Shown: piece by piece, positions 1-7,105 of the stretch
How positions within the stretch are numbered: position 1 is the first letter of the stretch
Layout: the number at the start of each line of letters is the position of its first letter
Assembly (NCBI GenBank): GCA_016200125.1
Contig: JACQFK010000626.1
Span: 1-14,072 of the forward strand
Direction of reading: 5' to 3'
From: Planctomycetota bacterium
Lineage (GTDB): Bacteria; Planctomycetota; MHYJ01; JACPRB01
DNA length: 14,072 nucleotides
Notes under the pieces: generated by a model
Databases searched by the model: none
Told to the model about the DNA's origin: nothing
Seen by the model: only the letters and a program-made list of their open reading frames with translations
Program-made: the position numbers and the translations under genes

Positions 1-134
1 GACTCACGCCGCGCCCGAGGAACCCCATCCCACTGTAACTATTCAAAGGGATCAGTCCGCTCAGCGCTGACAATTTGACTCCGGCCCTCCATCCCCAATC
101 TCGGGCAGTGAGACCCCGCACGGTGGCCCGAGAA

Positions 135-162
135 GTAACGTCACGTTACGAAACGTAACGTG
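135..162. promoter_or_regulatory. Triple half-site dyad, probable upstream activating site
   Basis: Three copies of one 7-bp half-site occur in 28 bp: GTAACGT at 135-141, its reverse complement ACGTTAC at 143-149, and GTAACGT again at 155-161. They form two overlapping perfect palindromes: 135-149 with 7-bp arms around one base, and 142-162 with 9-bp arms (CACGTTACG and its complement) around AAA. The two same-direction copies are 20 bp apart, about two helical turns. The centre lies about 84-94 bp upstream of the predicted sigma-54 start near 236, where enhancer-binding activators usually bind. The link to an activator is inference; the dyad symmetry is seen directly. Confidence 0.65.
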
Positions 163-208
163 GGTTCGGACTCCTCCTTCGATTCCTGCACGCTATTGCA
201 GTTTCTTG

Positions 209-226
209 CTGGCATGCTGTTTGCAT
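209..226 (+). promoter_or_regulatory. Sigma-54 (RpoN) promoter
   Basis: The bases TGGCATGCTGTTTGCA at 210-225 match the sigma-54 consensus TGGCACG-N4-TTGCW at every fixed position except one C to T change, which is common in real sites. The GG (211-212) and GC (223-224) are separated by exactly 10 bp, the strict spacing this sigma factor needs. The predicted transcript start is near 236, giving a leader of about 42 bases before the ATG at 278. Sigma-54 promoters need an AAA+ activator bound upstream, and a strong dyad sits at 135-162. Confidence 0.75.
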
Positions 227-277
227 CACGCAGACTGGATACTAAGTTATCGGCAGGCTAAGATAGAAAGGAATACG

Positions 278-505
278 ATGAGACCCGAAGGAGCGCGCAA
301 GGCATTGCTGGAGGCGGGAAACCGGGCCAGTATCGTCCATCTTAACGACGGATCCCGGCTCCGGGTCCAGAGCCGGGAACATTGGATGATCGGAGACGAG
401 TACCTTTTCATCCTGGTGCGGGGCAATCTTCACTACGTTGCCTTCCGAAACATCGCCTCCGTCGAGGTTCGATTCCGCAAGTCTTCCCGGCTGAGACCGG
501 TTTGA
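278..505 (+). CDS. Small protein of unknown function (75 aa)
   Basis: Starts at ATG 278, chosen because AAAGGA at 267-272 is a good Shine-Dalgarno site five bases upstream. A longer reading from 206 would run through the sigma-54 promoter. I do not recognise a named family. The core (residues about 17-67) reads as alternating beta strands, with IVHLNDGSRLRV followed by YLFILVRGNLHYVAFRNIASVEV. This strand pattern with a DG turn resembles the small SH3/LSm-like barrel proteins common in Planctomycetota and Acidobacteriota. It has no signal peptide or membrane segment. It is the first gene behind the sigma-54 promoter and is followed after 41 bases by another small protein of similar design, so the two are probably cotranscribed. 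The C-terminus is basic (RFRKSSRLR). Confidence 0.7.
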   Translation: MRPEGARKALLEAGNRASIVHLNDGSRLRVQSREHWMIGDEYLFILVRGNLHYVAFRNIASVEVRFRKSSRLRPV

Positions 506-546
506 CCCGCTGCCTTCCCAAACGCGCCTGAATCTGGAGTGAATCC

Positions 547-789
547 ATGGAGCACAGCGAACTGTTCGCGGCCATCGATGCCCGACCATTCCGTCCCTTC
601 TCCGTGGAGATCGTCAGCGGACGCAAGATCGACGTCGGCCACCCGGACAACATCATGATCCTGCCCAACCGGCAGCGAGTGCATCACATCCAGGTCCACC
701 AGACCGATCCCTGGGGCAGGGCGATCATCTGGCCCGAAGGGCCGGCGGACCTGCTGTTCCCGGCCATCCCCCCGGAACCGGGCCGCTGA
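547..789 (+). CDS. Small 'RPFRPF' family protein of unknown function (80 aa)
   Basis: ATG 547 is preceded by GGAGTGA (536-542), a good Shine-Dalgarno site with seven bases of spacing. The N-terminus (LFAAIDARPFRPFSVEIVSG) followed by RKIDVGHPDNIMIL fits a widespread uncharacterised small-protein family of Planctomycetota and Acidobacteriota, which typically reads 'RPF.PF.I...DGR...V.HP'. I recognise this from family pattern only; no function is known to me. The protein is cytoplasmic by sequence, with no signal peptide or membrane helix. The last 15 residues are rich in proline (FPAIPPEPGR), unlike the usual strand-rich ending, so the tail may have diverged. It lies 41 bases after the 75-aa gene, probably in the same sigma-54 dependent transcript. 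Confidence 0.72.
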   Translation: MEHSELFAAIDARPFRPFSVEIVSGRKIDVGHPDNIMILPNRQRVHHIQVHQTDPWGRAIIWPEGPADLLFPAIPPEPGR

Positions 790-899
790 CGCCCGACGAT
801 CCGCCCCGCCGGCTGCGGCTTCCGTAGTGTATTCATGGAGTCCAGCGCCCCTCCCGGGTGAGAGCGGCGGGCGACGAATTCCCCTTGAAAGGACCGGCC

Positions 900-1457
900 A
901 TGAGACGATTCCCGTTCGCGATGCTTCCCGCCGCCCTGCTGCTGCTGGCAGCCGGGCCGGCCGACGACTTCAAGCTCGAACCCGGCTTCACGCTGATCTT
1001 CGGCGGCAAGAACCTCGACGGCTGGAAGGAGTGGAACGGGAAGAAGGAGCCGCTCGAGGGGAAGACCGAGGCCCACGGCGGCCGCTTCAAGGTGGTCGAG
1101 GGGAGACTCGTCATCGACCCCTCCGTGAAGGGCGATCTCCACATCGAGACTACCAGGGAATTCGCCAAGGACGTCACGGTCAAGTTCGACTTCAAGCCCG
1201 GCCCCAAGTGCAACAACGACCTCTTCCTGCGCGGCACGAAGTTCGACATCGTCCCGGGCAATAAGGAGCTCAAGAGCATCGAGGAAGAGAAGTGGTACAC
1301 CTTCGAGATCGTCGTTGCAGGCGACAAGATCGAGCACAAGGTCAACGGGGAGACGGCGCGGACGGCCACGCTCAAGGCCGACGCGGCGGCCACGCCGTTC
1401 CGGATCCGGGCGGAGATCGGCGCCCTTGAGATCAAGAACATCCGGGTGAAGGAGTAA
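900..1457 (+). CDS. Exported DUF1080 (3-keto-disaccharide hydrolase fold) protein
   Basis: A 185-aa protein starting at ATG 900, with GAAAGGA (886-892) as Shine-Dalgarno site; an upstream in-frame start at 858 lacks one. Residues 1-21 form a signal peptide (MRRFPF, then a leucine/alanine core ending near AAGPA). The rest is one DUF1080 domain (Pfam PF06439, concanavalin-like jelly roll): the hallmark FGGKNLDGW is at 34-42, then an LFLRG strand, a W-Y-F-E-I-V strand and the terminal EIKNIRVKE (families usually end in 'NIRI/V'). Some DUF1080 members cleave 3-keto-disaccharides; others have no known activity, and at 185 aa this is close to the bare domain. The stop codon is two bases before the next start, so it is translationally coupled to the metallohydrolase. 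It probably acts in the periplasm or outside the cell on glycans. Confidence 0.87.
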   Translation: MRRFPFAMLPAALLLLAAGPADDFKLEPGFTLIFGGKNLDGWKEWNGKKEPLEGKTEAHGGRFKVVEGRLVIDPSVKGDLHIETTREFAKDVTVKFDFKPGPKCNNDLFLRGTKFDIVPGNKELKSIEEEKWYTFEIVVAGDKIEHKVNGETARTATLKADAAATPFRIRAEIGALEIKNIRVKE

Positions 1458-1459
1458 CC

Positions 1460-3745
1460 ATGATCACGCTTCTCGCCTCGCTGGCGCTCTTCCTGCAGGA
1501 CGCCGACAAATTGCCGCTCGTGAGCGGCGCGGAGATCCAGCCCGTCCGCGTCCATGTGGGACGGCTGAAGGAGGCGCTGGACTTCCTCGGGCAGCCGGTG
1601 GTGGGGCCGTCGGCGGAGAAGCTCGAGGCCGCCCTCAAGGAGGCGGACGGCGAGAAGTCGCTGCGCGGCATCCAGGAGGCGCTCGATCCGCTCTGCCTCG
1701 CCGGCGTCCACATCAATCCCGAGTCGCGCGTCAAGGTCGAGCCCGGCCCCGCGGCGCGGAAGCTCATGGAGCAGGGCTGGAGCCAGTTCCTGGTCAAGGT
1801 CCACAACGAGGCCGGGGTCACGACGCCCCTGCGGGCGACAAGCCCCCAGGCGCTCTCGATGTTCAACTCGCCGAAGGAGCAGATCGAGGACCGCTGGATG
1901 GAGCTCAAGATGTTCGACGACCGGCCCCTCCAGAAGACGCTCGCCGGCATCCGCCTCGAGTACCGCATCATCCAGATCTACAGCCGTGACGCCGGCAAGC
2001 GCGCCGCGGTGATGTCCTTCGACGTGGGCCAGGGGTCCCAGGATCTCGGCTTCCGGAACGACGTGACGCTCACCTTCGAGGCCGCCGCTTCGGTCCCGCT
2101 CACGTTTCGCGTGAAGGACACGGACGAGACGCCCACCACGGCGGGATTCCTCATCAAGGACCCGCAGGGCCGCGTCTATCCCTCGCAGGCCAAGCGGCGC
2201 CGCCCCGACTTCGCCTTTCACCCCCAGGTCTACCGCGGCGACGGGGAATCGATCCGCCTGCCGAAGGGGACCTACACGGTCGAATGCGCCCGCGGTCCGG
2301 AATATCTTCCGGAGACCCGGACGATCACGATCGGCGCCGACCCCGCGACCGCGGAGTTCTCCCTGCGCCGCTGGACCGATCCGTCGAAGCTCGGCTGGTG
2401 GTCGGGGGATCATCACATCCACGCCTCCGGCTGCGCGCACTACGAGAGGCCCGAGGAGGGCGTCTTCCCGCCAGACATGCTCAAGCACATCCTGGGCGAG
2501 GATCTCAAGGTCGGTGCTACGCTGACCTGGGGGCCGGGCTTCGACTTCCAGAAGCAGTTCTTCACGGGAAAGACCCACAAGGTGTCGACCTATCCCTACC
2601 TCATCCGCTACGACGTCGAGGTGTCCGGCTTCGGCTCGCACCAGTCGGGCCACCTCTGCCTGCTCCGGCTCAAGGACCAGATGTATCCGGGCGGCGAGTC
2701 GAAGACCCACTGGCCCACGCTCTGCCTGAACACGCTCAAGTGGGCGAAGAGGCAGGGCGCCGTCTGCGGCCCCGCCCACTCGGGCTGGGGGCTCGGGGTC
2801 CAGACCGAGCAGCTGCCCACCTACGAGGTGCCGCCTTTCGACTCGATCGGCGCGATCGAATACATCGTCGACGTGACCCACGAGGTCCCCGGCCCCGACG
2901 GGAAGCCCGTGCCGGCCGTCGACTTCCTCTCCCACGGCGACACGCCCTACGTCTGGGAGCACAACATCTGGTACCACACGCTCAACGCCGGCTTCCGCAC
3001 GCGGATCAGCGGCGAGACCGACTTCCCCTGCATCTACGGCGAACGGGTCGGCCTGGGCCGCTCCTACGTCAAGCTCGACGGGAAGCTCGACTACGACCTG
3101 TGGTGCGAGGGCATCCGCCTGGGGCGCAACTACGTCTCGGACGGCCGGAGCCACCTCATCGACTTCTCGGTGGGCGGCGTCGAGGTCGGAACGAAGGGCA
3201 GCGAACTCCGCCTCGACGGGCCCGAGAAGAAGGTGACCGTCCTGGCCAAGGTGTCGGCGATGCTCCCCGAGAAGCGCGACCCGGCGATCCGGCCCTACGC
3301 CGACGTGATCGGCCGCGCCGGGGGGAAGGGGAGCAAGTGGGCCGCGGAGCTGAAGCCGTTCTGGCACATCGAGCGTGCCCGCATCGACGAGACTCGCAAC
3401 GTGAAGGTCGAAATCATCGTCAACGGATATCCCGCCGGCTCGTCGACGATCGTGGCGGATGGTTCGGTGAAGGAGCTGAAGCTGCTCGTGCCGATCGAGC
3501 GGTCCAGTTGGGTGGCACTCCGCATCCTAGGCTCGTCGCACACGAATCCGGTGTTCGTGGTCGTGGGAGACAAGCCCATCCGCGCGTCGAAGCGGAGCGT
3601 CGAGTGGTGCCTCAAGTCCGTGGAGCAGTGCTGGTCGCAGAAGGAGCGCCTCATCGCGCCCGCGGAGAAGCAGGATGCGATCGACGCCTACGAGCACGCC
3701 CGCAAGGTCTACCGCCGGCTGCTCGGAGAGTGCGAGTCGGATTAG
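1460..3745 (+). CDS. CehA/McbA family (PHP-like) metallohydrolase, exported
   Basis: A 761-aa protein. ATG 1460 follows AAGGAG, which overlaps the end of the previous gene. The N-terminus (MITLLASLALFLQ) is a short hydrophobic export signal. Residues about 190-290 look like a beta-sandwich of carboxypeptidase-regulatory type, with an LPKGTYTVE strand. The PHP-like metal site begins at GWWSGDHHIH (Asp317, His318, His319, His321), followed by the GCAHY signature seen in planctomycete and acidobacterial members. Further metal-ligand candidates are His440 (GPAHSGWG) and His492 (SHGD). The LRLGRNYVSDG-like region at about 551-562 (IRLGRNYVSDG) is the typical closing signature of CehA/McbA proteins. 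Characterised relatives hydrolyse carbamate insecticides, but the family is broad and the native substrate here is unknown. It is the middle gene of the exported trio. Confidence 0.85.
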   Translation: MITLLASLALFLQDADKLPLVSGAEIQPVRVHVGRLKEALDFLGQPVVGPSAEKLEAALKEADGEKSLRGIQEALDPLCLAGVHINPESRVKVEPGPAARKLMEQGWSQFLVKVHNEAGVTTPLRATSPQALSMFNSPKEQIEDRWMELKMFDDRPLQKTLAGIRLEYRIIQIYSRDAGKRAAVMSFDVGQGSQDLGFRNDVTLTFEAAASVPLTFRVKDTDETPTTAGFLIKDPQGRVYPSQAKRRRPDFAFHPQVYRGDGESIRLPKGTYTVECARGPEYLPETRTITIGADPATAEFSLRRWTDPSKLGWWSGDHHIHASGCAHYERPEEGVFPPDMLKHILGEDLKVGATLTWGPGFDFQKQFFTGKTHKVSTYPYLIRYDVEVSGFGSHQSGHLCLLRLKDQMYPGGESKTHWPTLCLNTLKWAKRQGAVCGPAHSGWGLGVQTEQLPTYEVPPFDSIGAIEYIVDVTHEVPGPDGKPVPAVDFLSHGDTPYVWEHNIWYHTLNAGFRTRISGETDFPCIYGERVGLGRSYVKLDGKLDYDLWCEGIRLGRNYVSDGRSHLIDFSVGGVEVGTKGSELRLDGPEKKVTVLAKVSAMLPEKRDPAIRPYADVIGRAGGKGSKWAAELKPFWHIERARIDETRNVKVEIIVNGYPAGSSTIVADGSVKELKLLVPIERSSWVALRILGSSHTNPVFVVVGDKPIRASKRSVEWCLKSVEQCWSQKERLIAPAEKQDAIDAYEHARKVYRRLLGECESD

Positions 3746-3796
3746 AAGCCACAGGCCCGGGGAATCGGCTTTCGATCCATAGTGGAGGGTCGAGCC

Positions 3797-4903
3797 ATGA
3801 AACGCATCCCCATCCTTGCCGTCGTGCTCGCGGCCGCCGCCGCGGCGATCGCACAGGAGTCGCAGGCGGGCCGCCAGGTCTCGGGTCTCAGCACGGCCGT
3901 CGAGCCCAAGCCGACCCCGGCCCTCGCGGAAGGCAGCACGGGGCTCGCCTCGAAGTATCCCGGCGACGCGGGCATCGAGAAGGACCCGGACGTCGTCTTC
4001 GCCGAGAACTTCGAAGGCTCGATCGACGACATCTGCGCCAAGTGGGAGGAGGTCGCGGGCAAGCCCATCATGTCGAAGTCCGACGACGTGCCGCCGGGGA
4101 GCGCCGGGAAGCAGTCCCTGCTCCTGACGCGCGTGGCCGGCGGGACGGGCGGCTACAAGGACGGCGGCAGCTTCTACCGCCGGATCAAGAACGACAAGGG
4201 CGGCTACGGCTACGACCAGCTCTTCTTCCGCTTCTACATGAAGTTCAACAAGGAGCACGCGCCCATCCACCACTATGGGGCGTCGTTCTGGGGCTACAAC
4301 CCCGCCAGCCGCTGGCCGATGGGCGGGGCGGGCCTGCGGCCCAAGGGCGCGCAGAGCTGGATCACCCAGGTCGAGCCGGGCGACTTCAAGACCTGGACCT
4401 TCTACAGCTACTGGCAGGAGATGGGCGGCAGCCCTCCGAAGGGCCAGACCTGGGGGAACTCGTTCGAGCACGGCGTGGCGGACCGCCCCGTCGAGCGCGA
4501 GAAGTGGATCTGCCTCGAGGTGATGGTGAAGATGAACGACGTCGGAGACAGCAACGGCGAGCAGGCCTACTGGCTCGACGGCAAGCTGACCCGCAAGGGC
4601 GACATGATCACCAGCTACCTCGGCAAGGGCTTCCCGTCGAACGGGTCGTGGACCTACGACAAGTTCCATCCCGGCGTGACGATGGAGGGCGTCGTGTTCG
4701 ACTACGAGAAGGGAAAGGGCGTCCCCAACCAGGGGGGCAAGCCCTTCCCGGGTTTCGCCTGGAGGAACGTCCCCGAGCTCAACGTCAACGCCCTCTGGCT
4801 CTACCGCTACATGTCGAAGCCCGAGGAGGGCACGAGCAAAGTCTGGTGGGGCAATCTGGTCGTGGCGAAGAAGTACGTCGGCCCGATCACGCCCGCCAAA
4901 TGA
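3797..4903 (+). CDS. Secreted polysaccharide-lyase-like / concanavalin-fold protein
   Basis: A 368-aa protein. ATG 3797 is chosen over GTG 3782 because GGAGGG (3784-3789) is a good Shine-Dalgarno site seven bases before it and lies inside the longer reading. Residues 1-19 are a clear signal peptide with an AIA-QE cleavage site. The mature part is rich in aromatic residues and beta strands (QLFFRFYMKFN, WITQVEPGDFKTWTFYSYW, EKWICLEVMVKMND, EQAYWLDGKL), the pattern of a concanavalin-like jelly roll as found in polysaccharide lyases and laminarinase-like folds. I cannot assign a lyase family or see a proven catalytic set, so binding rather than catalysis is possible. It sits 51 bases after the metallohydrolase on the same strand and is probably cotranscribed with it. 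It converges with the Nudix gene, with only seven bases between stop codons. Confidence 0.72.
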   Translation: MKRIPILAVVLAAAAAAIAQESQAGRQVSGLSTAVEPKPTPALAEGSTGLASKYPGDAGIEKDPDVVFAENFEGSIDDICAKWEEVAGKPIMSKSDDVPPGSAGKQSLLLTRVAGGTGGYKDGGSFYRRIKNDKGGYGYDQLFFRFYMKFNKEHAPIHHYGASFWGYNPASRWPMGGAGLRPKGAQSWITQVEPGDFKTWTFYSYWQEMGGSPPKGQTWGNSFEHGVADRPVEREKWICLEVMVKMNDVGDSNGEQAYWLDGKLTRKGDMITSYLGKGFPSNGSWTYDKFHPGVTMEGVVFDYEKGKGVPNQGGKPFPGFAWRNVPELNVNALWLYRYMSKPEEGTSKVWWGNLVVAKKYVGPITPAK

Positions 4904-4910
4904 CCGCGTC

Positions 4911-5447
4911 CTACCCGGGCGGGGCGATCCCCTTGTGGCGCAGCCAGTCGTGGAGCGCGGAGATGCTGGACTTGAAGGCGAGCTCGGACCAGGGGATCTC
5001 CGCCGGGGCGACGAGCTTCGCGTCGCAGCAGTCGTCGTCGGCCTTCAGCGTGCCGCCCAGGACGCGCGCCCGGTAGACGACCACGACGATCGACCCGCCG
5101 TAGAAGTTGTCGGGATAGGAGTAGGTCCCCAGGTGGCCCTCGAGCTCGACCTCGAGCCCCGTCTCCTCCCGGGTTTCGCGCCGCGCCGCCTGTTCGGTCG
5201 TCTCGTCGATCTCCATGAACCCGCAGGGGAAGCTCCAGAAGCCCTTGCGCGGATCGATGTTGCGCTGGATCAGCGCGAACCTGCCGTCGATCTCCGAGAT
5301 GGTGCCGCAGGCGACCTTGGGGTCGAGATAGTGCACCCAGCCGCACTTCGTGCAGACGTGGCGTTCGCGCGAGTCGGTCGGCGGAATCGCGCGCTTCATC
5401 GGCGCGCCGCAGCGCGAGCAGAACTTGGGATCGAGGATCGGGGCCAT
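4911..5447 (-). CDS. Zinc-ribbon Nudix hydrolase
   Basis: A 178-aa protein. It begins with a zinc ribbon (Cys10, Cys13, Cys32, Cys35; the second pair reads CTKCGWVHY), a feature shared with NADH pyrophosphatase (NudC) and related enzymes. The Nudix box spans residues 76-98, matching GX5EX7REUXEEXGU with Thr at the first U (RETREETGL); its glutamates bind the metal needed to hydrolyse nucleoside diphosphates linked to another group. It is shorter than NudC (about 257 aa in E. coli) and lacks that enzyme's N-terminal domain, so substrate is open: ADP-ribose, NADH and similar are possible. The ATG overlaps the trpD stop codon as TAATG, implying translational coupling with trpD. Confidence 0.88.
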   Translation of the reverse strand: MAPILDPKFCSRCGAPMKRAIPPTDSRERHVCTKCGWVHYLDPKVACGTISEIDGRFALIQRNIDPRKGFWSFPCGFMEIDETTEQAARRETREETGLEVELEGHLGTYSYPDNFYGGSIVVVVYRARVLGGTLKADDDCCDAKLVAPAEIPWSELAFKSSISALHDWLRHKGIAPPG

Positions 5448-6454
5448 TACTGGCTCGCCGCGACCAGCTGGTCGAGCTTCCTCTTCGCCGCCCCGGAGTC
5501 GAGCGCCTCAGCCGCCTTCTGGGCGCCCTCCCGGATCGTCTTCGCCGGGCCCGCGGCGACCAGCGCGACGGCGGCGTTGAGGACGACGATGTCGCGCTTC
5601 GGCCCCTTCTTCCCGCCGAGGATCTCGCGCGCGATGGCCGCGTTGGCCGCGACGTCGCCGCCCGCGAGGTCGGCCGCGGCCGCCGCAGGGACCCCGGCAT
5701 CGGCGGGCCCGATCGCGACCTCCGCGAGAGCACCGTCCTTCAATTCGACCGCGCGGTTCTCCCCGGTGGTCGAGAGTTCATCGAGGCCCCCGTGGCCGTG
5801 GAACGTGAAGGCGTGGACGGAGCCGAGCGACTGGAGCACCTGCGCCATGGGGCGGACCAGCGCGGGCGAAAAGACGCCGACGACCTGCGCGGTCGCCCCC
5901 GCGGGATTGCAGAGGGGGCCGAGGAGGTTGAAGATCGTGCGGAAGCCGAGCTCCCTGCGCACCGGCCCGGCATGCTTCATCGCGGGATGGAAGTTCGGCG
6001 CGTGGAGGTAGGCGATCCCGACCTCGCGGAGGATCTTCTCGATCTTCTCCTTCGGGTTCTCGATCTTCACGCCGAGCGCCTCGAGCAGGTCGGAGCTGCC
6101 GCACTTCGAGCTCGCGGCCCGGTTGCCGTGCTTGGCGACCCGCGCGCCGCAGGCGGCGGCGACGATCGCGGCGACCGTGGAGATGTTGAAGGTCCCCAGG
6201 CCGTCGCCCCCGGTGCCGCAGGTGTCGAGCACGACGCCGGGCCCCGCGTCCACTTTGACGGCGCGCCGGCGCATCGCGCGGGCGCAGCCGGCGATCTCGT
6301 CGGCGGTCTCGCCCTTCATCTTGAGCGCGGTGAGGAAGGCGGCGATCTGGGCGGGCGTGGCGGCGCCGTCCATGATCTCGCCGGTGGCGGCATCGGCCTC
6401 GTCGGCGGAGAGGGCCGCGCCGGCGACGAGGCGGGCCAATGATTCCTTGAGCAC
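5447..6454 (-). CDS. trpD: Anthranilate phosphoribosyltransferase
   Basis: TrpD transfers the phosphoribosyl group of PRPP to anthranilate, the second committed step of tryptophan synthesis, in the cytoplasm. From GTG 6454 the protein is 335 aa, the usual length. An N-terminal helical domain (LKESLARLVAGAALSADEA, then IAAFLTALKMKGET) precedes the PRPP-binding glycine loop GTGGD at residues 80-84, TFNIST, and KHGNRAASSKCGSSDLLEALG, all classic TrpD motifs. The start is chosen because family members begin with M/V-LKE. A TTG at 6487 would add 11 unusual residues and lies inside a candidate -35 box. No other trp gene is nearby, so the pathway is dispersed. There is no Shine-Dalgarno site; a TAGAAT box lies five bases before the GTG, suggesting a leaderless mRNA. 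The motif reads DTCGTGG where many homologues have DIVGTGG. Confidence 0.95.
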   Translation of the reverse strand: MLKESLARLVAGAALSADEADAATGEIMDGAATPAQIAAFLTALKMKGETADEIAGCARAMRRRAVKVDAGPGVVLDTCGTGGDGLGTFNISTVAAIVAAACGARVAKHGNRAASSKCGSSDLLEALGVKIENPKEKIEKILREVGIAYLHAPNFHPAMKHAGPVRRELGFRTIFNLLGPLCNPAGATAQVVGVFSPALVRPMAQVLQSLGSVHAFTFHGHGGLDELSTTGENRAVELKDGALAEVAIGPADAGVPAAAAADLAGGDVAANAAIAREILGGKKGPKRDIVVLNAAVALVAAGPAKTIREGAQKAAEALDSGAAKRKLDQLVAASQ

Positions 6455-6459
6455 GCCGG

Positions 6460-6487
6460 ATTCTACTACATTTTGCTTGTGTCGCAA
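6460..6487 (-). promoter_or_regulatory. Candidate trpD promoter
   Basis: On the minus strand, TTGCGA (6482-6487) and TAGAAT (6460-6465) are separated by 16 bases, matching the sigma-70 consensus at four and five of six positions. TAGAAT ends five bases before the GTG, so the transcript would begin at or next to the start codon. The 60-bp gap to the divergent gene must hold promoters for both directions. Confidence 0.5.
6470..6485 (+). promoter_or_regulatory. Shared 16-bp upstream motif, copy 1
   Basis: ATTTTGCTTGTGTCGC here matches 7061-7076 at 14 of 16 positions. TTGTGTCGC begins exactly 38 bases before the ATG at 6515, and the second copy stands exactly 38 bases before the ATG at 7106. TTGTGT could be a -35 element with the A/T tract as an UP-like element, followed 17 bases later by TATCTA (6500-6505), a weak -10. 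Confidence 0.4.
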
Positions 6488-6514
6488 AAGCCGGGCCGCT
6501 ATCTATTAGCCCCC

Positions 6515-7024
6515 ATGCCCGAACCGGTCGGTCCCCTGGACGAGTACGAGGCCGAGAAGTTCCTCAACAGCCCGAAGACGCGCCGGATGCTGAAGAAGCT
6601 CCAGCCGGCGGCGCCGGAGATCGAGGCGCTCCAGGACTTCGAGCGCCACCCGCTTTACCGCGCGGCGCTCCGCTTCGGCACCTACGTCCACCGCGTCTCG
6701 CGGCTCTACCGGCCGCGGCGGCGGAAGCGCGACCCGAAGCCCGTCGACGAGCTGGTGCTGAACTCCTACATGACCGGCGCGATGATCGCGGCGGGGGTGG
6801 GGCGGCTCGACGAGGCGGAGATCGGCTTCTCGATCGCCTACCTGAAGCGGGCGCTGCGCGCCACCCACCTCGCGCTCCAGTCCCTCCACGAGATCCGCGC
6901 GGCCCGGCATTTCCCGGAGAAGGCCACCGACCACGTCACCCGCCGGCTCATCTCGCTCCGCGACGACATCGTCTCGGAGGTGATGGCGCTGCGCCAGGAG
7001 TTCCGCGAAAAGTTCTCGCACTGA
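6515..7024 (+). CDS. Conserved-looking protein of unknown function (169 aa)
   Basis: I do not recognise this protein. ATG 6515 is preferred over a TTG at 6473 because the extra 14 residues would overlap the divergent promoter region. No Shine-Dalgarno site is visible; TATTAG lies five bases upstream, so it may be leaderless. The sequence is predicted to be mostly alpha-helical, with no signal peptide or convincing membrane segment. It has an acidic N-terminal segment, a strongly basic stretch at about residues 63-72 (RLYRPRRRKR), a small alanine/glycine helix (MTGAMIAAGVGRLDEAEIGF) and long amphipathic helices to the end (LRDDIVSEVMALRQEF). Third-position GC bias supports coding. It is followed after 81 bases by the antiporter genes and shares an upstream motif with them, so a functional link is possible but unproven. 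Confidence 0.75.
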   Translation: MPEPVGPLDEYEAEKFLNSPKTRRMLKKLQPAAPEIEALQDFERHPLYRAALRFGTYVHRVSRLYRPRRRKRDPKPVDELVLNSYMTGAMIAAGVGRLDEAEIGFSIAYLKRALRATHLALQSLHEIRAARHFPEKATDHVTRRLISLRDDIVSEVMALRQEFREKFSH

Positions 7025-7060
7025 CGCAACGGCGGCCCCGGTCGCTCGTCCTTTCCACAG

Positions 7061-7076
7061 ATTTTCTTTGTGTCGC
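7061..7076 (+). promoter_or_regulatory. Shared 16-bp upstream motif, copy 2
   Basis: ATTTTCTTTGTGTCGC is the second copy of the motif at 6470-6485 and sits at the same distance from the following ATG. TGAATT (7091-7096) follows TTGTGT after 17 bases as a weak -10 candidate, nine bases before the ATG at 7106. I found no third copy in the window. Confidence 0.4.
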
Positions 7077-7105
7077 CGGGGCCTTTGTGGTGAATTCGTG
7101 ACTTC

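Noticed and set aside
2..70. End of an upstream plus-strand gene in frame 2 (22 codons before TGA)
   Set aside because: Only about half of its codons end in G or C, unlike the real genes here, and no motif is visible.
833..3367. An 844-codon open frame on the minus strand
   Set aside because: It lies opposite the DUF1080 and metallohydrolase genes, has the arginine/alanine/leucine-rich composition of a shadow frame in GC-rich DNA, and shows no domain.
2284..5076. A 930-codon open frame on the plus strand
   Set aside because: It is out of frame with the metallohydrolase and jelly-roll genes, is dominated by R, G, P and A, and has no recognisable motif.
6455..6487. Extended trpD N-terminus from TTG 6487
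   Set aside because: The added residues (MRHKQNVVESG) do not fit the family start, and they overlap a candidate promoter.
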